64,000 nt of DNA, taken from positions 278,408-342,407 of the forward strand of contig CBDAMZ010000008.1 in assembly GCA_965197375.1 (NCBI GenBank). Reading direction: 5' to 3'. Below, piece by piece: positions 1 to 9,592 of the stretch. The stretch's first letter is position 1, and the number at the start of each line of letters is the position of its first letter. Below the pieces are notes generated by a model that worked only from the letters and a program-made list of their open reading frames with translations, was not told where the DNA came from and did not search any database. This stretch comes from CBDAMZ01 sp965197375 (lineage in GTDB: Bacteria > Acidobacteriota > Vicinamibacteria > Vicinamibacterales > UBA8438). A program made the translations under genes and the position numbers.

Positions 1-215
1 TTGAGTGCGATGAGCGCGTCAGGAACGCGGCCGTCCTTCCAGAGGGCGACCGCGGCAGGATACGTCGGATCAGGGAGTCGGAGATCCTCGTTGGCGGATT
101 GTATGGTCGCCGTGGCGGCAAGGATGGCGAGGGTGAGCAGGAGGAGACGCTCGGGGACCACGGTCCTGATGAGACAGATGAGGAGGTCGCCTTCACTCAG
201 GCTATCACGATGCAT
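1..215 (-). CDS. Secreted protein of unknown function, N-terminal part
   Basis: The frame starts with ATG at 215 on the minus strand and stays open to the window edge, so about 71 residues are visible and the C-terminus lies outside. The N-terminus is polar, then a hydrophobic stretch (about residues 22-36, rich in Leu, Ala, Ile) looks like a signal sequence or membrane anchor. After it comes AVALWKDGRVPDALIAL, which resembles one helix of a TPR repeat. It diverges from the aldolase gene downstream. I cannot name a family. The plus-strand reading of the same bases is less protein-like. Confidence 0.45.
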   Translation of the reverse strand, partial: MHRDSLSEGDLLICLIRTVVPERLLLLTLAILAATATIQSANEDLRLPDPTYPAAVALWKDGRVPDALIAL

Positions 216-429
216 CACTAAGGACTCAACCTTAATGTTTATACTCCCTGCCACCCAAGATTCCATAGTCAACCGCGACAGGCCCACTTGTCGCGCCCTT
301 CCCGAGCGGCGTATGCCGCGTGGCTCGAGCGAGTCGGTTGTACGCGAGGGTCTTTCGGCTTGGCTGCACTACGCGTTAAAATATGGGCTGCAGTGTTTGT
401 CGACAGCTCATACTGGGGGGTAAACCACA

Positions 430-1446
430 GTGAAAATTACACCAGGAAAGCTTGCTGGGATGCGGGCGGTCTCGACCGACCGGGGGACGATCGCCGCCGC
501 AGCCATGGATCAGCGTGGTTCATTAAAGAAAGCGCTCGCGAAAGGGAAGAACGGCAACGTAACTGACGCGATGATAGAGGAATTCAAGACTGCGGTCACC
601 GAGGTGCTTACCCCACACGCCTCCGCCATCCTGCTTGATCCTGAGTGGGGCCTGGAGGCCTCGAAGAAGCGAAGTCCAAACGCGGGTCTCTTACTGGCTT
701 ACGAACGGAGCGGATACGACAACACACGTCCAGGTCGCGTACCAGATCTCCTGGCCAACTGGTCGGTTCGCCGGCTTAAAGAGGCCGGCGCGGACTGTGT
801 CAAAGTGCTCATTTATTACACGCCGTACGAAGCGAAGACCATTAACGAGGAAAAGCACGTATTCGTCGAGCGGATCGGGGATGAGTGCCGCACCAACGAC
901 ATTCCGTTCTTCCTTGAGTTCGTCGGCTACGACCACGCCGGGGGTGACGAGAAGGGGCTCGAGTTCGCGAAGAAGAAGCCGCAGGTCGTAGCCAAGAGCA
1001 TGGCGGAGTTTTCGAAACCTCGCTACGGCGTCGACGTTATGAAGGTCGAGATCCCCGTAAACATGAAGTTCGTCGAAGGTGCCACGAGCTTCACGGGCCA
1101 AAAGGTGTACACCAAAGCGGAGGCGATCGCGAACTTTCAGAGGGCGGCCGCTGCGGCGAAAAAGCCGTTCATCTATCTTTCGGCCGGTGTCGGCAACGCT
1201 GAATTTGCCGAGTCACTCGAGTTGGCGGGCGAGTCTGGGGTTCAGTTTTCTGGGGTGCTGTGTGGCCGAGCAACCTGGAAGGACGGCATTTCGCTCTATG
1301 CCACCCAGGGGGTCGACGCGTTTCGAGCGTGGCTAAAGACCGAGGGCATCAAGAACATCGATAACGTTAACGAGAGGCTCGCGGCTGCACGCTCCTGGTT
1401 CGAAATCTACGGCGTCAGTTCCGCCGACGAGCTCGTGACGGCATAA
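430..1446 (+). CDS. lacD: Tagatose-1,6-bisphosphate aldolase (LacD family, class I)
   Basis: The 338-residue product matches the whole length of LacD-type class I aldolases, which cleave tagatose 1,6-bisphosphate (often also related ketose bisphosphates) to dihydroxyacetone phosphate and glyceraldehyde 3-phosphate in the cytoplasm. Family marks seen are AAMDQRGSLKK near residue 25, GADCVKVLIYY near 122 and DVMKVEIPVN near 204, where the lysine is the expected Schiff-base residue. The start is GTG at 430. No other lactose or galactitol genes are nearby, so the in vivo substrate is open; a general sugar-phosphate aldolase role is likely. Confidence 0.88.
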   Translation: MKITPGKLAGMRAVSTDRGTIAAAAMDQRGSLKKALAKGKNGNVTDAMIEEFKTAVTEVLTPHASAILLDPEWGLEASKKRSPNAGLLLAYERSGYDNTRPGRVPDLLANWSVRRLKEAGADCVKVLIYYTPYEAKTINEEKHVFVERIGDECRTNDIPFFLEFVGYDHAGGDEKGLEFAKKKPQVVAKSMAEFSKPRYGVDVMKVEIPVNMKFVEGATSFTGQKVYTKAEAIANFQRAAAAAKKPFIYLSAGVGNAEFAESLELAGESGVQFSGVLCGRATWKDGISLYATQGVDAFRAWLKTEGIKNIDNVNERLAAARSWFEIYGVSSADELVTA

Positions 1447-1464
1447 ATCCGTCAACGGTCTCCC

Positions 1465-1725
1465 TTGATTTACCGCTACCACCAGCTGGTGCTCGAAGAG
1501 CTCGAGCGTCACGGCGTCCGCCCGACACCGACAACCCGACCTGAGTTCGTGCACGAGTACGTCAGTGACCTCTATCGCTTCGAGCTGCGACGCCTCCGAG
1601 GCCGGCACGTCCGGGGTGATATTCCGAAGGCTGGCTATTCGAAGCAGGTCATCGAGCTTCGCAAGAAGTACGTCCTCGTTTCGATTCCGGTGGGGCTGTG
1701 GACGGCGGACGAGTCGACTTGTTGA
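1465..1725 (+). CDS. Small conserved hypothetical protein
   Basis: An 86-residue acidic and Arg-rich protein beginning with TTG at 1465, 18 bases after lacD. It has the pattern LVLEELERHG, then VSDLYRFELRRLR and VIELRKKYVLVSIP, which I associate with a short uncharacterised family seen often in Acidobacteria-like genomes. No signal peptide or membrane segment is present. Same strand and tight spacing suggest co-transcription with lacD. Function unknown. Confidence 0.6.
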   Translation: MIYRYHQLVLEELERHGVRPTPTTRPEFVHEYVSDLYRFELRRLRGRHVRGDIPKAGYSKQVIELRKKYVLVSIPVGLWTADESTC

Positions 1726-1846
1726 GCGGTGCTGCCTGGGCGCGTTCCCATCGTATGGCCCGCATTCAGGAGCTGCCAACTTGGCTAACACGGCATTCGA
1801 CACACAATGGTGAAGTTTGCCGCTGTTGGACTGCTAGGATTGAAGC

Positions 1847-2881
1847 ATGGTGCTGCTGGTTCTGCTGGTGCTTGGCCTTGCGGTCGCGTTTTTAATCGTG
1901 ACCTGGCGGCTGCGGAATGCCAGTGATCACGAGGGAACTGCACAAACGCGGCTTTCGGCCGTTCTTGAGAGTCTGTCCGTAGGGTTTTCCGTCTGGAACG
2001 AGGACGGCCGGCTCGTCACCTGCAACGGTCGGTTCCGAGGGTTCTACGCGGGAGTCGACCTTAAACCGGGACTTGCCTTCGAGGACTTGACGCGCTTCAC
2101 TGCGACGCGTGGCCTGGTTTACGTTCCTGAGGATCAGATCGAACGCTGGGTCACCGACCGCGTGGGCCGGTTCGGTCATGCTTCCCACGAAGAGGTGCGC
2201 GTGGCGGATGACCGCTGGCTTGAAATAAGAACCATTCCCACCGGTCTCGGTGAGACGGTGGTGCTGTATGCCGACGTCACCGGTCAACACGAGACGGCAT
2301 CAGCGCTCGACGCGTGTCGTCAGCGGCTGGAGTATTGGTCGACCCGACTTGCTCTCCTACATCGCGCGGTGGAGGTTGGTGCCAGCGGGTCGTCGTTTGA
2401 TGAGGCTGTGCAGGTGGTGCTGGCGCTGGTGGGTGAGTGGGCCGGATGGCCGGCCGGCTCTGCTTATCTCGTGGCGGCGGATAAGAACTGCGCGCCCGAT
2501 CCGACCGGTATTTGGTACCTCGCCGAAGCCGGTACGTTCGCCTCGCTGCGGTCACTGACAAATCGGAAAGGCCTTCCCTCTTGTAGCGATGCCGTGCTTG
2601 GGCAAGCGGTGCAGTCTGGCAAGGTGACCTGGGTGACCAACCTTGAAGTCGATCCCCGCATTTCTGATGTGAGTCGGGCCGCGTTGTCAGGGATCCGGGG
2701 CATTTGCGCCGTGCCGATCAAGTCGGGGGGACAGGTGGTGGCTCTGTTGGAATTTTTCTCGCGCGAACAGCTGACGTCTGATGATTCGATGGCGCGATTG
2801 GTCAGCAGTGTCGCCAACCAGCTCGGACGCGTCTACGAACGCACGCGGGCCATTGAAGCCGTCAGACGTCCCCAACCCTAA
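1847..2881 (+). CDS. Membrane-anchored PAS-GAF sensor protein without an output domain
   Basis: 344 residues. Residues 1-22 form one hydrophobic membrane segment. Residues about 35-150 read as a PAS domain (AVLESLSVGFSVWNEDGRLV, then FYAGVDLKPGLAFEDL). Residues about 165-335 read as a GAF domain (FDEAVQVVLALVGEWAGW, then GICAVPIKSGGQVVALLEFF). The protein ends right after GAF: there is no histidine kinase, GGDEF or HTH domain, so it may be a stand-alone sensor or may signal through a partner. Its stop overlaps the end of the convergent udk gene. Confidence 0.75.
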   Translation: MVLLVLLVLGLAVAFLIVTWRLRNASDHEGTAQTRLSAVLESLSVGFSVWNEDGRLVTCNGRFRGFYAGVDLKPGLAFEDLTRFTATRGLVYVPEDQIERWVTDRVGRFGHASHEEVRVADDRWLEIRTIPTGLGETVVLYADVTGQHETASALDACRQRLEYWSTRLALLHRAVEVGASGSSFDEAVQVVLALVGEWAGWPAGSAYLVAADKNCAPDPTGIWYLAEAGTFASLRSLTNRKGLPSCSDAVLGQAVQSGKVTWVTNLEVDPRISDVSRAALSGIRGICAVPIKSGGQVVALLEFFSREQLTSDDSMARLVSSVANQLGRVYERTRAIEAVRRPQP

Positions 2882-3498
2882 ATGCGCGCTATCCGTTGGA
2901 CGTGCTCCAGAATTCGCGTCACGTTTTTCTCCGGTGCATCCGCCCCGTTGACGACGACGTCGGCAAGTTGTCGTGTTGGTGCCGCGTAACGCGCGTACAT
3001 CGGCTGCACAGTTGTAGCCCACTGCGCTCGTACCGACGCCTCTGTACGCCAGCGCTCGCTCATGTCACGCGCGAGCCGCCTCGCCAGGCAGGTCGACTCG
3101 TTGGCCACGATGAACGCCAGAGTGTGGAGCAGCTCCCGGAGTTCCGGCCAGTGCAGCGCCAAGACGCCTTCGACGATGACGAATCGCCCCGGCTCGACCC
3201 GCTCGGTGCCGTCGGCCCGCGTGTGGCCCTGGAAGTCGTAGACTGGCCGTTTGATGGCTTGGCCGACGGCGAGGCAGCGGAGGTGCTTCAAAAGCAGCTC
3301 GACATCGATCGCCTTGGGCTCGTCGTAGTTCAGCGCCACCCTCATTTCGTCTGACAGGGCTGCCCGGTCGCGATAGTACGCATCGATGGGGATGACCGGC
3401 GTCGGGCGGTCGGCGAGGCGGCCGGCCAGGCGATGGGCGAGTGCCGTCTTGCCGGCGCCAGACGCCCCGGCGATGCCGATGAGGTATGGGTGCGTCAC
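2878..3498 (-). CDS. udk: Uridine kinase
   Basis: 206 residues with the Walker A motif GIAGASGAGKTALA at residues 8-21, the uridine-kinase pattern PIDAYYRD near 40, NYDEPKAID near 60, YDFQGHTR near 86 and VIVEGVLAL near 105. The enzyme phosphorylates uridine and cytidine in pyrimidine salvage in the cytoplasm. Length is normal for the family. It converges with the PAS-GAF gene (a few bases of overlap) and diverges from the chlorite-dismutase-family gene, with only 21 bases between their starts. Confidence 0.85.
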   Translation of the reverse strand: MTHPYLIGIAGASGAGKTALAHRLAGRLADRPTPVIPIDAYYRDRAALSDEMRVALNYDEPKAIDVELLLKHLRCLAVGQAIKRPVYDFQGHTRADGTERVEPGRFVIVEGVLALHWPELRELLHTLAFIVANESTCLARRLARDMSERWRTEASVRAQWATTVQPMYARYAAPTRQLADVVVNGADAPEKNVTRILEHVQRIARI

Positions 3499-3519
3499 CG
3501 CTCGTTATAGAATCCTGCT

Positions 3520-4314
3520 ATGGATGCACTGCCGGCCGCCACTCGATCGGCCCCAGCAACGACCCATGATACTAACCAGGCGCCGGAGACGCCCGATCTG
3601 CGGGAGCACGGCGCCCCAGCTCGCGGGCAGCCGCAAAGCCTGAACCGACGGTTGTTTGTCCAGCTCCACGTTTTCACAGGGTGCCTGGATTCCACCGCCG
3701 TCGTCGATGCGGCACGCCTGAATGGGCTCGATACTGCTGTTTACGCCAACCTCAACGATCCTAGCGGCGTGGGCGTGCTTGTCATGAGCGAGGACCCGTC
3801 GGTCTTTGCCGAGGCGGCACGCCGTCTGCTCGTGCAGCCCCCGTTCAGCGAGTTGACACTGCTCCCGGACTTCACAATGCTCGGCCGCACCTATTCGTCC
3901 GGTCGCGAGCAGGACTTAGTGGATTTCCTTCTCCATAAGGTTCCGCGCAACGTGCTGAACCCCGCATACCCCTGGGCGGTGTGGTATCCGCTCCGGCGGA
4001 TCGGTGCCTTCAACCGGCTCCCCAAGGCCGAGCAAGGCAAAATCCTGATGGAGCATGGCATGCTGGGGCGCCGCTATGGCGCGGCGGGGTACGCGGTTGA
4101 TGTGCGCTTGGAGTGCCACGGAGTGGATCGCGACGACAACGAGTTTGTGATCGGTCTGATCGGGCCTGAGCTTTATCCGCTCTCCAGATTGGTCAAGGAC
4201 ATGCGGTCGACGCGCCAGACTTCAGAGTTTATTCAGACAATGGGCCCCTTCTTCGTCGGCAAGGCGCTGTTTCAGTCACCGGTGCCCGCAGCCGCGGGGC
4301 GGGAAAGGGGCTGA
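3520..4314 (+). CDS. Chlorite dismutase family heme protein
   Basis: 264 residues. The core from residue 43 (RRLFVQLHVFTGC) through VRNVLNPAYPWAVWYPLRR, EHGMLGRRYGAAGYAVDVR and the C-terminal IQTMGPFFVGK matches the chlorite dismutase/HemQ superfamily of heme-binding beta-barrel proteins. EHGMLGR carries the likely proximal heme-ligand histidine. Most members are coproheme decarboxylases or heme peroxidases rather than true chlorite dismutases, and I cannot decide between these from sequence. A proline- and alanine-rich 42-residue N-terminal extension precedes the core; no internal ATG offers a shorter start. Confidence 0.78.
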   Translation: MDALPAATRSAPATTHDTNQAPETPDLREHGAPARGQPQSLNRRLFVQLHVFTGCLDSTAVVDAARLNGLDTAVYANLNDPSGVGVLVMSEDPSVFAEAARRLLVQPPFSELTLLPDFTMLGRTYSSGREQDLVDFLLHKVPRNVLNPAYPWAVWYPLRRIGAFNRLPKAEQGKILMEHGMLGRRYGAAGYAVDVRLECHGVDRDDNEFVIGLIGPELYPLSRLVKDMRSTRQTSEFIQTMGPFFVGKALFQSPVPAAAGRERG

Positions 4315-4550
4315 GTACTAGGCAGCGGCTCGTGGGGTAACAAGGCACGCTCGGGTTTTAACGCGCTGTTATTTGTTGTCTCGATGAAGCAGGCCAACCC
4401 GATCTGGTGTACAGCGATGCCGACGATGCACCTGGTGATCCTCACACGGCCCAGACACCGCCGGCAGGAGGCCGATGAAGAACGGTCTCGCGCGCTGGAG
4501 ACTTGCCAAACTAAGAACGAAACCGACCGCGGTCGATCGAGCAAGCTACA

Positions 4551-5441
4551 ATGAGCCGCCGGAGCATTGCTCTCGCGCTCGTCGGTCTCTGGGTTCCAGC
4601 CGCGGCGAGCCAATCGCAAGAGGGCGACGTCACGCTCTTGGTTACCCACCGCGCGCGTGCCGTGGAGCCGGGTGAGGTGGTCGTGCTTGAGGTGCAGGTG
4701 TCGGAGCCGCCGGCTTCACTGCGGGCAACTGCCTTTGGCAGCCTGATACGCTTCTACCCGTCTGGAATGGATGACCTTTGGCGCGGGCTGATTGGCATCG
4801 ATCTGACGACCGACGCTGGGGACTACCCGGTGGCAGTGCGTGCCACGACGGCCGGGGGCGCGACGATGCGGCGCACATACACCCTCACGGTGCACCCGAA
4901 GGACTTTCCCACACGCCATCTCGACGTTGATCCCAGGTTTGTGAGCCCACCTCCAGAGGAGCTCGAACGCATTCGGCGCGAGGCGCGTGAGGTGGCTGAG
5001 GTCTTCCGGGTCTCGAGTGGTGAGCGGCTCTGGAGCGGTCGGTTTCTCGCGCCGGTACCGGGGCAGGCCACCAGCAGTTTTGGTCGGCGCAGCATCTTTA
5101 ACGGGCAACCCAGACGCCCTCACAGCGGGGCTGATTTTCGAGCCGGGGAGGGAATGGCTGTGAGGGCCCCGAACGGCGGGCGCGTGGTGCTGGCTGCCAA
5201 TCACTATTTCTCAGGCAATGTCGTGGTTCTTGACCACGGGTGGGGGCTGTATTCCTACTTCGCCCACCTGTCGGTTATTGACGTCTCGGAAGGTGAGCTG
5301 GTCGCGCGTGGAACGGTGGTGGGAAGGGTTGGCGCCACGGGGCGGGTAACCGGGCCACACCTGCACTGGACCGTTCGCCTCAACGACGCCAGGGTCGACC
5401 CCGTTTCGCTGATGGCGCTGTTGCCTGACTCGCCTCCCTAA
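4551..5441 (+). CDS. Secreted M23 family metallopeptidase
   Basis: 296 residues with a signal peptide (residues 1-20, cleaved after ALA/AAS-like sites), a beta-rich N-terminal domain and a C-terminal LytM/M23 domain from about residue 175. The zinc-site pattern is visible: PHSGADFRA (H and D ligands) near residue 196 and GPHLHWTVRLN (HxH) near 272, with GGRVVLAANHYFSGNVVVLD between. It should cleave peptidoglycan cross-bridges or act as a divisome/envelope factor in the periplasm. It stands alone between two intergenic gaps of over 200 bases. Confidence 0.85.
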   Translation: MSRRSIALALVGLWVPAAASQSQEGDVTLLVTHRARAVEPGEVVVLEVQVSEPPASLRATAFGSLIRFYPSGMDDLWRGLIGIDLTTDAGDYPVAVRATTAGGATMRRTYTLTVHPKDFPTRHLDVDPRFVSPPPEELERIRREAREVAEVFRVSSGERLWSGRFLAPVPGQATSSFGRRSIFNGQPRRPHSGADFRAGEGMAVRAPNGGRVVLAANHYFSGNVVVLDHGWGLYSYFAHLSVIDVSEGELVARGTVVGRVGATGRVTGPHLHWTVRLNDARVDPVSLMALLPDSPP

Positions 5442-5663
5442 ACCCGAGCTTCAGAAGTCCGCAGAAGAATTGAGTGGTGAATCTCGACGTTGATTTCGGC
5501 CGTGGTGAGTTCGTAGAGGTGCGGCGCCTGGATGCCGCTACTGCTGCTGAGTACGACCCGTCGCTCGGTCAGCGATTGGACCTGAGTAGTCGCGCGCGGT
5601 GCCGGCCAGGTTCAGAAGGACGATCCCGACAACGATGGCTATATGTTCTGATCCCGGCGTTAC

Positions 5664-7353
5664 TCATTCGGTCCCGACGGCCGTCCACGCAGCCGCCACG
5701 GCCTGCTCGGTGGCGCTTCCGGCACCGAACAGATCACGAGCGGACTGAATGGTGGCTGAGCGAGCAATCGCGAACGTGGCGTCGGCTGGCAGCATCATCG
5801 TGAAGGCGCGAAAAAACACCCGTTCGATCTTGGCCCGGTTATTCGCGCCTACGCCTGTCACCGTGATGCCGGATGTGTGGTACTCCCCCCCTTCGATCGT
5901 TAGATAAAAGGCGTGGGCGGCGATTAGCGAATTGGTGTGCACACCGCCATTGTCGGCATTACCGAGGAAGCGGACGGAGTAGTGGTCAGGATCCCCAAGG
6001 GATCTCGGATCGACCAGTGACCTCATCCCGCCTGGCTTGAGGACGTCCTCACCAATAAGATAGTCGGGCTGCTCTGGTTGGTGCCGTCCACTTTCCGCGA
6101 TGAAGAACTCTACGCCGGTGCCGACGATGTCCGAAAATGCCTCATTTAAAGCCCCAGACTCGTTTTGGTAGATCAACTTCGATGTGAAGCTGGTCACTGC
6201 ATGTGCGAGCTCATGCGCCACGACATCGAGAGCGGCTGCGAAGAAGTCGACTGACTGGCGTGTGCTGCTCAGCACGAAGCCTGGTGGCAATCCTTCACCG
6301 TAGACCACCATTCCGTGTGGACCGCACGCGCCCCCGACGGAAGGTGGGCAGAAAAACGCATTCAGGTGAAAGAGGGAGACGATTTCCGAGGGGACGTCGA
6401 GGAGGTCCGAGCGCTTGATGGGATGCACCAAGTAACTATTGGACTGTCGTTTCCGTCCAAGCCGCGTCGGCCGAAACGGTCAAACAGGTAATCGTACGTC
6501 CAGCCGGCTCCGACGTGGCCATCGACGTTCGCGCCATCCAACCAGTCGTTATCTTCGTCACTTGCGAGATCGGCGTCGACAAGCGGCACCAGTCCCTCCA
6601 GGATATCGAGCGTCCGTTGCCAGTCCCCTCGCATGTCGTACGTCGTGATCAGCGGAGGCCTAAGCGCATCATCTGCTCGAAACACGCCGGCTGTCGCGCG
6701 GACGCTGATCTTCTTGTGTCGCCCTTGACGCCTCGTCCAAGGCCAACGGCGCAGTCGTTACACGGCAGGCGGGCAATCTGTGTCTTCAGGTCGTTGTACT
6801 CCCGGATGATCGAGCCCGTGTGGGCGTCGACGAAGTGCACTGTGGGGCCACTCGACGAAAAAGCGCGTGCGCGGTAGGAGAGTCGATAGCGGCCCGTGTC
6901 GGCGTGAACGATGACGAGCTCGGGTTGAGCAGACGGCGCGACATTGACACCGGGGCGCATTCCGACGACGGCGCGTGCGTCATCTGCCGACAAGGTGGGG
7001 GTTGTATCGAGCTCGACGTTGGTGTGGAGCCGGCCGAAGATCGATGTCGTCAAACCGTGTTCGGTCTGCCTGGTCACGTCAGCTCCAAACACTCGAACGC
7101 CGTGGTGATACTGTGCCAACCGCTCGTGCGAGCGGCCTGGGATCAGGGTGTCCTCGACGCGCTGGACGTTCTGTAGATCGCCGATCCTAAGCATCCGGTC
7201 GATGATTTCATCGACTTCGCGTAGCTCGGGCAGCTCGGTCGTGGCGATCGTCAGCCCCCCCCTCGGTCCTTGAAGCACGGGTCTGGCCGGGGTCGCGATC
7301 GTCAGGCATGTTGCGGTCCCGATCGCCACGATAAAACGTCTCACTGGTTGCAT
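5664..7353 (-). pseudogene. M4 (thermolysin-like) metallopeptidase broken by two frameshifts
   Basis: Three adjacent frames together make one secreted M4 protease. The first (ATG 7353, preceded by GGGAGAG) holds a signal peptide and the FTP/PepSY propeptide. The second (to about 6440) holds the N-terminal part of the catalytic domain. The third holds HELAHA and the GALNEAFSD motif, the zinc and glutamate ligands of family M4. The breaks lie near 6717 and 6435; at the second, one missing T would restore the normal continuation LVHPIKRSD. Either the gene is decaying or these are homopolymer errors. If intact it would be a broad-specificity extracellular protease. Confidence 0.82.
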
Positions 7354-7497
7354 GTCTCTCCCGGTGGTGGCATCACTCGGCGGCTCTGATTCATTACGAT
7401 AGCGGTGCCATGCAGGCACAGTGCAGCCCCGGTGGGAGCGAGAAGCGGCGTTTTTGTGAGGCAAGCAACGTGAGTTGTTCACTCGCAGACAGGTCAA

Positions 7498-8106
7498 TTA
7501 CGACAGCCACGGCTGGATGATACCGGCCAGTCGCAGCAGCTCAGTCTCATTTGCAGGGAGCACCTCGAGATTATTGCGGACCTTTGCAAGCATGAGGAGG
7601 CCATGGAGGCACGCGACCAGCGCCTCGGCTGCCCGCTCGGGCTCGCCAACTGAGACCTCGCCGGCGTCCGATGCGGCGGCCAACAGTTTCGCCAGCACCG
7701 CTGTTTCGCGCGTGAAGAGCTCGTTTACACGCTTGGCCACTTCGGGGTCTCGCGCGCCCAGCTCGACTGCTAGATTACCGATCAGCGAGCCGTGTACCCG
7801 GCCGTTCTTTTCCCGATCGGCGTAGTGATATGCGAACAGGTCTTGAAGGTATCGACGCAGCTGAATGAGCGGCCGCGACGGGATCTGACTCTCCCAGTCG
7901 GTCAGCAGACCGGTCTCGTCCCAGGCGCTGGCGAGCACTTCCAGGAGCAGCTCCCGCTTCGAGGAAAAGAAGTGGTAGAAACTTCCCTTGTTTATCTCGG
8001 CGGCTGAGCACAGCTCGGCGACCCCTACGGCTTCGAAGCCGCGGCCTCGGAACAGCGCGTGGGCGCTGGCAAGCAGCCGTTCCCGCGAGTCACTGCTTCG
8101 ACTCAT
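7498..8106 (-). CDS. TetR family transcriptional regulator
   Basis: 202 residues when started at ATG 8106. The N-terminal helix-turn-helix is clear: residues 8-50 with LLASAHALFRGRGFEAVGVA and INKGSFYHFFSSKRELL. The C-terminal half is an all-helical ligand-binding domain resembling the AcrR/TetR_C types that contain a LVACLHGLLMLAKV helix. It is divergent from the M19 dipeptidase gene, with 127 bases between starts, so it may control that gene or itself. A longer in-frame start upstream is rejected because it adds a low-complexity tail overlapping the divergent gene. Confidence 0.85.
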   Translation of the reverse strand: MSRSSDSRERLLASAHALFRGRGFEAVGVAELCSAAEINKGSFYHFFSSKRELLLEVLASAWDETGLLTDWESQIPSRPLIQLRRYLQDLFAYHYADREKNGRVHGSLIGNLAVELGARDPEVAKRVNELFTRETAVLAKLLAAASDAGEVSVGEPERAAEALVACLHGLLMLAKVRNNLEVLPANETELLRLAGIIQPWLS

Positions 8107-8233
8107 ATGGGGCACACAGCCTAGTCCAGGGGAAGTAGACTGGTCAACTGCCTGGCAACTTGCGTTCAGCGCATGGTACCTGTCACGCTGGGCGGCCACT
8201 GGGGTTGTTGAGGGTTGTTTCGAGGAGGTTGAA

Positions 8234-9499
8234 ATGCGTCTGACCGTGACGGCCACGCTACTGCTCACCGTGACTGGTTTCGCCTGCGGGGGGGCCAATT
8301 CCGCAACGCCGGAAGAACGGCGCGAGGCGGAGTCCGTCGAACGGGCCCGTGCCATTCATGAGCGCGTGTTGACGATTGATACGCACGACGACATCCCCTT
8401 CAATTTTGCAACGCCAGAGGTCGACCCCGGGATACGGGGCGATCGCCAAGTTGATTTACCTAAGATGCGCGAGGGTGGGCTCGACGCGGCGTTCTTCGTC
8501 GTCTACGTCGGTCAAACCGAGCGGACGCCGGAGAACTACGAGAAGGCCAAAACCGACGCCATGAGGAAGTTCGAGGCAATCCATCGTATGGCCGAGCAGA
8601 TGTATCCGGACCAGATAGAGATTGCTTATACGGTAGACGACTTCGAGCGGATTGCGACAAGCGGCAAGCTCGTGGCGGCGATCGGCATCGAGAACGGTTA
8701 CATCATCGGCAAAGATCTGTCACTGCTGCAGAAATACCACGAGTTGGGGGCGCGCTACATCACCCTGGCGCACGGTGGTCACAATGACATAGCCGATTCT
8801 TCGACCCCACGCGAAAATCTTGGCGATGCCGAGACCGAGCACGGTGGTCTAAGTGCATTCGGCAAAGCGGTCATCGATGAAATGAACCGCCTCGGCATGA
8901 TGGTTGACGTTTCGCACATCTCGAAGCAGGCCATGCTGGACGCCGCCCGCGTCTCGCAAGCTCCAGTTATTGCATCGCACTCCAGCACGAGAGCATTGTG
9001 TGACCATCCGAGGAACATGGACGACGAGCAACTCATGGCGCTCGAGGAAAACGGTGGTGTCATACAGACGGTGGCGCTCGGCGCCTTCGTTTCTGAGCGA
9101 GCTGGCCGTCGACGTCAGGCGTTCACCCGACTCCTCGATGAGTTTGGACTGGTTGCTGGCGAAGCCCCAGAGGTACTGGGGGAGGAAATGCACTTGGACT
9201 ACCAGGGTCGATTCGCGGCGCTGGACAAACAGTACCCGGCGGCGACGGTCGCCGATTTCGCTGATCACATCGAACACGCGGTCCATCTGATCGGTATCGA
9301 CCATGTTGGTATTAGCTCCGACTTCGACGGTGGCGGCGGTGTTGAGGGGTGGAACGACGCGAGCGAAACGTTCAACGTCACACTTGAGCTCGTCCGCCGG
9401 AGCTACACCGAAGAGGCAATTGCCAAGCTATGGGGTGGTAACTTACTACGGGTCCTGCGCGAAGCCGAGCGAGTGGCTCGGGAGCTGCAGGGGAACTAG
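8234..9499 (+). CDS. Membrane dipeptidase (peptidase M19), lipoprotein
   Basis: 421 residues from ATG 8234, chosen because GAGGAGG lies just upstream and the N-terminus is a lipoprotein signal with lipobox TGFAC (Cys at 17). Family M19 zinc-binding marks are all seen: DTHDDIPFNF near residue 48, HGGHNDIADSS near 180, VDVSHIS near 225, SHSSTRALCDHPRN near 250 and HVGISSDFDGG near 360. It should hydrolyse dipeptides at the outer face of a membrane. A TetR regulator is transcribed divergently. Confidence 0.88.
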   Translation: MRLTVTATLLLTVTGFACGGANSATPEERREAESVERARAIHERVLTIDTHDDIPFNFATPEVDPGIRGDRQVDLPKMREGGLDAAFFVVYVGQTERTPENYEKAKTDAMRKFEAIHRMAEQMYPDQIEIAYTVDDFERIATSGKLVAAIGIENGYIIGKDLSLLQKYHELGARYITLAHGGHNDIADSSTPRENLGDAETEHGGLSAFGKAVIDEMNRLGMMVDVSHISKQAMLDAARVSQAPVIASHSSTRALCDHPRNMDDEQLMALEENGGVIQTVALGAFVSERAGRRRQAFTRLLDEFGLVAGEAPEVLGEEMHLDYQGRFAALDKQYPAATVADFADHIEHAVHLIGIDHVGISSDFDGGGGVEGWNDASETFNVTLELVRRSYTEEAIAKLWGGNLLRVLREAERVARELQGN

Positions 9500-9592
9500 C
9501 TTTCTAGGGGGGGGATAACACCAAGATCCGGCGCATCAGTAACGTGACGATCTGTGGCCACGCAGCCTGCCCAGTAGTATTGATGCGCTTCT

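Noticed and set aside
1..423. Plus-strand open frame at the window start
   Set aside because: Composition is arginine/serine-rich like an antisense frame, and the minus-strand frame has a plausible signal sequence.
5474..5803. Open frame between the M23 and M4 genes
   Set aside because: Only its first 40 codons look protein-like; the remainder overlaps the M4 gene antisense and resembles nothing known.
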